A DNA stretch of 15,082 nt from Microbacteriaceae bacterium (GTDB taxonomy: Bacteria > Actinomycetota > Actinomycetes > Actinomycetales > Microbacteriaceae), in assembly GCA_025463665.1 (NCBI GenBank), contig JAODAY010000376.1:1-15082 (forward strand), written 5' to 3'. How positions within the stretch are numbered: position 1 is the first letter of the stretch; each line of letters opens with the position of its first letter. Under the pieces are notes generated by a model, which saw only the letters and a list, made by a program, of their open reading frames with translations, was not told the DNA's origin and searched no databases. Shown piece by piece: positions 12,801-15,082 of this stretch. The position numbers were made by a program, and so were the translations under genes.

Positions 12801-15082
12801 GTGCCGGACAGTGTCTCGATCCGCCCGGGCCGCATCGCCCAGGTGGATCTCACGGCGAATGACTCCGACCCGCAGAGCGCCCCAATCAAGGTGAGCAAGA
12901 AGCTCGTCGACGTGCCCGAGGGCATCGAGGCCACGGTCGTGCGCGGACAATACCTCGTCATCACCGGGCCAGACGAGGAGCAGTCGTTCACGCTGCGATA
13001 CGAGCTGACCAACGACCGCGGCGGCAAGACGATGAGCTATGTCCTCGTTCAGGTGAACAAGGACGCGCCGGTGCTGCCCCCCTCCGCCGAGGATCTGCCC
13101 GTCGCCACCAAGGACATCGCAGGCAAGAAGTCGGTCACCGTCGACATCTTCGACGGCCACGCCTTCAACCCCGCCGGCCCCACGAAAGACCTCATCGTCA
13201 CCGTGGAGGGCCCCAACGCCGGTGCCGCGTCGCTGCTGGAGAAGAACGGCTCGATCGAGGTCACGCCGGGCGACACGCGCCAGGCCATCGCCTACCGGGT
13301 CACCAACGAGGCCGACAACCTGAGCGCGATGGCGTTCATCCTCGTGCCCGCTGCGGTCGACGAGAACTTCGACGACCCGCCCGTGATCGACCCGAACCTG
13401 CCCATCCAGTACGTGAGTATGGGCGAGACCCGGGAGTGGAACCTCGAGGACATCGTGGTCGTGCCCTCCGGGCGTGACGCGTGGATCCCGAATGCAGAGA
13501 CCGTGAGCGGCGTGCAGAGCGACGGCCAGGCCAACTACGTCGACGAGAACACGCTGCGCTTCACGCCGCCTGCCGGCTACCGCGGGCCCGCGGCCATCAA
13601 CTTCACCGTGTTCGACGGCGACTCCAAGAAGGACCCGAAGGGGATCTCCGCCAACCTGCGCCTCAACATCGTCGTGGGCGACCCCGAGTTCCGCGACATG
13701 CCGCCGGAGTTCACGACGCCGAATGCCCAGGTCGAAGTCGGCGAGTCGACGACGCTCGACCTGCGGGCATCGTCGGGACACAAGAACCCGCAGATCCTGC
13801 AGGAGATCGCCTACTCGGGCATCACCGGCGCGAACGCCGGCCTCAAGGCCGACCTGAACGGCTCCACGCTGACGCTCAGCGCGCCACGCAACGCCAAGAA
13901 GGGCTCGTCCTACGTTCTGGGCGTCACCCTCAGGTGGGACAAGTTCGAGGTGCGCGGCACGATCAACGTCACCGTGGTCGGCTCCTCCCGGCCGCTGCCC
14001 GTCGCCGTGACCGACGCACTCGAGACCCAGCGTGGCGATGGTGCCGTCACCGTGAACGCTCTAGCCAACGACTCGAACCCCTACCAGACGTCGGGCGAAG
14101 AGCTCACCATCATCGACGCGATTGTCGCCAACACCGGTGAACCCGCGTCGATCTCCCACACCAAGGGAACCGTCACGATCACCCCGAACCCGTCGCTCAA
14201 GAGCGGCGTGATCGAGGTCGTGTACACGGTGCAGGATGCCACGGAGGACAAGGACCGCGTCGTCAACGGCACCGTCACCCTCGTCGTGAGCGACGTCCCC
14301 GACCCGGTGGCGAAACCGACGAGGGACCAGAACAGCGCCATCGGCGGCGACCACACGGCGACCTTCCGATTCATCGCGCCCGCCGCCAACGGCAAGCCGA
14401 TCACCTCCTACGAGGTGATGACCGATCCCTCCGTCGCCGTGCCGACGAACTGCACGGCGGGAGCCGCCTGCGTGATCACCGGCCTCGAGAACGGCAAGCC
14501 GTACCGCTTCGCTGCCCGGGCCGTCAACGAGCACGGCGCCGGATCGTGGTCGCCGTCGAGCGAGCAGGTGACCCCGTACGGCACGCCCGCCCAGGTCGCC
14601 CCCTCCCTCACGACCGGCAACCGCTGGGCCACGGCGAACATCACCGCCAGCTGGCCCGCGGTCGCGGGGACCGGCGGCACCACCACTTACGCCTGGGCCA
14701 CCTCGTCGGGAAAGACGGGCTCCACGACCGGCACGAGCATCACGTTCAGCGAGGGCGAGGGCACCTACACGATCACCGTGACGGCGAGCAACGTCGGCGG
14801 CAAGTCCGGCGCGCCGGGGACGTCAGCCCCGCTCACCGTCCGGACGCAGCCTGCGCCGTCCCAGGTGCAGAACGTGCGGGTCACCGACGGCGGAGGCGAG
14901 GCGGAGCAGGACATCGCGTGGGCGTGGGACGCCCCGGCGAACGCGAGCGCCGACCAGGCAGGCGAAGGCCTCACATATTCCTGGGTCTCGAACAACGGCG
15001 CGCGCGGAACGGGCATGAGCGCGACGATCCGCAACGTCGGCAAGGGCACCTACTTCGTCACCGTGACCGCCACAAACAGCGG
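9849..15082 (+). CDS. Giant surface protein: membrane anchor, beta-propeller-like domain, Ig-like domain array, FN3; 3'-truncated
   Basis: The frame opens with GTG 9849 (4-bp GTGA overlap with the previous gene) and stays open to the window edge, giving at least 1744 residues. Residues 9-33 are a basic patch followed by a hydrophobic helix, a signal peptide or anchor. Residues about 40-360 show repeated short beta motifs with DGD and DNG turns (GDVWAIP, NGEVIAVS, NGEVETLS, NGNAWLMD), suggesting a beta-propeller, with a Cys pair at C295/C310. An acidic linker (about 366-382) follows. From residue 396 about eleven Ig-like modules of 90-105 residues occur. Several have the Big_9/cadherin-like signature PPVAxxDxxxVxxGxxxxxxVLxND followed by DPDGD. 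After about 14304 there is a clear FN3 domain (ENGKPYRFAARAVNEHGAGSWSPSS) and two further Ig/FN3-like modules. It is probably an extended extracellular stalk or adhesin controlled with the kinase module. The true end and any C-terminal anchor lie outside the window. Confidence 0.9.
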   Translation, partial: MNRPSGWTRRQKTTATAVLIALVAGIPLTVAALHPGFPISDVQLTARDVWVTNGEQLLGGRLNRQIDELNGSVVGSSASFDVLQDGDTLFMHDPVGGRLESVSPATTDVTSAIDVPKGSEISYGGTTIAIVSTDGDVWAIPAVGDLQFNFVSTPPLMKLGKGGHAVVTDNGEVIAVSATKKALYRVATLADEPVKTDFPGVGEFQLTAVGDVPVVLDLSTNEIVTADGTAYPLGDDAGLRLQQVSEATNTVLVATGAALLRVAIDNGEVETLSPDIDSAATDPLQISAPVYLDGCAHAAWGAAQKYLAACDGAKTAVQEIAESTPGSVLEFRVNRSVIALNDLSNGNAWLMDENMRLVDNWDDIIPPEEQESEEEGDEKSAIQSFEDTLAERTDTNRPPTAADDVFGIRPGRTTILSLLDNDTDPDGDVLVISAFDGIAETTGRLDPIDGGRALQFTPQPDFVGTIAFTYTIDDGRGGLDQARVEARVVPATSNEAPIAIRDGGVGVEANQTVSYNVLTDWRDPDGDDLYLVGAAPTSGDLVRFTPDGFVTFTHQTSELGEKKVNFQVSDGNGAPVQGTLTVKVEPTGTLNPIGTPDFATAFTDETVTLEPLLNDLSPSGAQLSLMALEEPDGGAVASFNPDLSTVTFSSSSAGIFYLKYTLAAAANNSVGIIRIDVREKPADDKIAPVAVKDTAYLRGDEPVTVSVLANDVSPSGRVLAVQSVDVAPELTAKGLVVELLESTLVRVTSPAALTEQVNFTYTISDGVSSGTAGITVVPVPALTKHQPPVAANDTAKVRVGDITTLDVLANDFHPDDTTMTLDETLVTPPTDGLAFVSKNTLRFQAPMTPGEYRVDYRVLDPFGETATATAIFTVVGIDDKGNRAPVPQALIGRVLAGGSIRVDIPLDGIDPDGDSSQLLNFPTNPTFGTIVESGTDYFIYEASDAATGTDQFSYEVYDAFGATGSAEIKIAVIPEPTELREPNAVPDSVSIRPGRIAQVDLTANDSDPQSAPIKVSKKLVDVPEGIEATVVRGQYLVITGPDEEQSFTLRYELTNDRGGKTMSYVLVQVNKDAPVLPPSAEDLPVATKDIAGKKSVTVDIFDGHAFNPAGPTKDLIVTVEGPNAGAASLLEKNGSIEVTPGDTRQAIAYRVTNEADNLSAMAFILVPAAVDENFDDPPVIDPNLPIQYVSMGETREWNLEDIVVVPSGRDAWIPNAETVSGVQSDGQANYVDENTLRFTPPAGYRGPAAINFTVFDGDSKKDPKGISANLRLNIVVGDPEFRDMPPEFTTPNAQVEVGESTTLDLRASSGHKNPQILQEIAYSGITGANAGLKADLNGSTLTLSAPRNAKKGSSYVLGVTLRWDKFEVRGTINVTVVGSSRPLPVAVTDALETQRGDGAVTVNALANDSNPYQTSGEELTIIDAIVANTGEPASISHTKGTVTITPNPSLKSGVIEVVYTVQDATEDKDRVVNGTVTLVVSDVPDPVAKPTRDQNSAIGGDHTATFRFIAPAANGKPITSYEVMTDPSVAVPTNCTAGAACVITGLENGKPYRFAARAVNEHGAGSWSPSSEQVTPYGTPAQVAPSLTTGNRWATANITASWPAVAGTGGTTTYAWATSSGKTGSTTGTSITFSEGEGTYTITVTASNVGGKSGAPGTSAPLTVRTQPAPSQVQNVRVTDGGGEAEQDIAWAWDAPANASADQAGEGLTYSWVSNNGARGTGMSATIRNVGKGTYFVTVTATNS
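11034..15082 (+). repeat. Array of divergent Ig/FN3-type protein repeats, period about 95 residues
   Basis: Module starts fall near 11034, 11328, 11619, 11901, 12201, 12492, 12795, 13062, 13371, 13692, 13986, 14304 (FN3), 14583 and 14856, spaced 267-321 bases apart. The repeats are recognisable only as protein: modules 1, 4, 5, 7 and 11 keep an ND after a hydrophobic strand, and modules 1, 2 and 6 carry DPDGD. Modules 8-10 are the most degenerate. No long DNA-level identity between modules was noticed, so the array is old and not a recent expansion. Confidence 0.8.

Noticed and set aside
9765..13781. Very long open frame on the minus strand (over 1300 codons)
   Set aside because: It is antisense to the giant Ig-like gene, rich in Arg/His/Val/Asp/Gly with no recognisable motif, and is explained by G/C third-position bias of the real gene.
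11034..15082. Regular repeats that might suggest a CRISPR or DNA tandem array
   Set aside because: The periodicity is only at protein level, with diverged Ig/FN3 modules and no repeated DNA units.

Overview
The window is high-G+C DNA with the strong G/C third-codon bias, GTG starts and 1-4 bp gene overlaps typical of Actinobacteria. Gene content (Cu ATPase, D-Ala-D-Ala carboxypeptidase, TerC, GPP34, PP2C/FHA/Ser-Thr kinase) fits a Microbacteriaceae-like actinobacterium; the family-level placement is an inference from overall resemblance and was not tested by any search.

Layout. (1) 2-1714, +: the C-terminal part of a Cu(I) P1B-type ATPase whose start lies upstream of the window. (2) 1736-3040, -: a membrane-anchored D-alanyl-D-alanine carboxypeptidase, convergent with the ATPase. 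(3) 3041-3372: a divergent intergenic region whose right half (3211-3328) carries the conserved core of a yybP-ykoY (Mn2+) riboswitch, followed by an alternative hairpin that captures one strand of the aptamer's closing stem. (4) 3373-4413 and 4403-5047, +: a TerC-family membrane protein, the classical partner of that riboswitch, overlapped by a GPP34-family gene. (5) 5048-5289: an intergenic stretch with two dyads. (6) 5290 to beyond the right edge, +: a tightly overlapping five-gene operon made of a PP2C phosphatase, a soluble FHA protein, a membrane Ser/Thr kinase, a degenerate-FHA plus helix-turn-helix-like protein, and a very large secreted or membrane-anchored protein (at least 1744 residues, open at the window edge). 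The large protein has an N-terminal anchor, a beta-propeller-like region and a long series of Ig-like domains followed by an FN3 domain and further Ig/FN3-like modules.

How they work together. The last operon reads as a complete reversible phospho-signalling circuit (writer, eraser, phospho-reader, possible transcriptional output) genetically coupled to one giant cell-surface protein. It is not the usual actinobacterial pstP-rodA-pbpA-pknA-pknB cell-division cluster, because no rodA or penicillin-binding protein gene is present between the signalling genes. The kinase also has a non-PASTA extracytoplasmic domain, a long Ser/Thr-rich activation segment, and a perfect 13-bp inverted repeat in the DNA encoding that segment. 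This module is the best candidate in the window for a poorly described system. The Mn riboswitch-TerC-GPP34 unit is the clearest regulatory finding.
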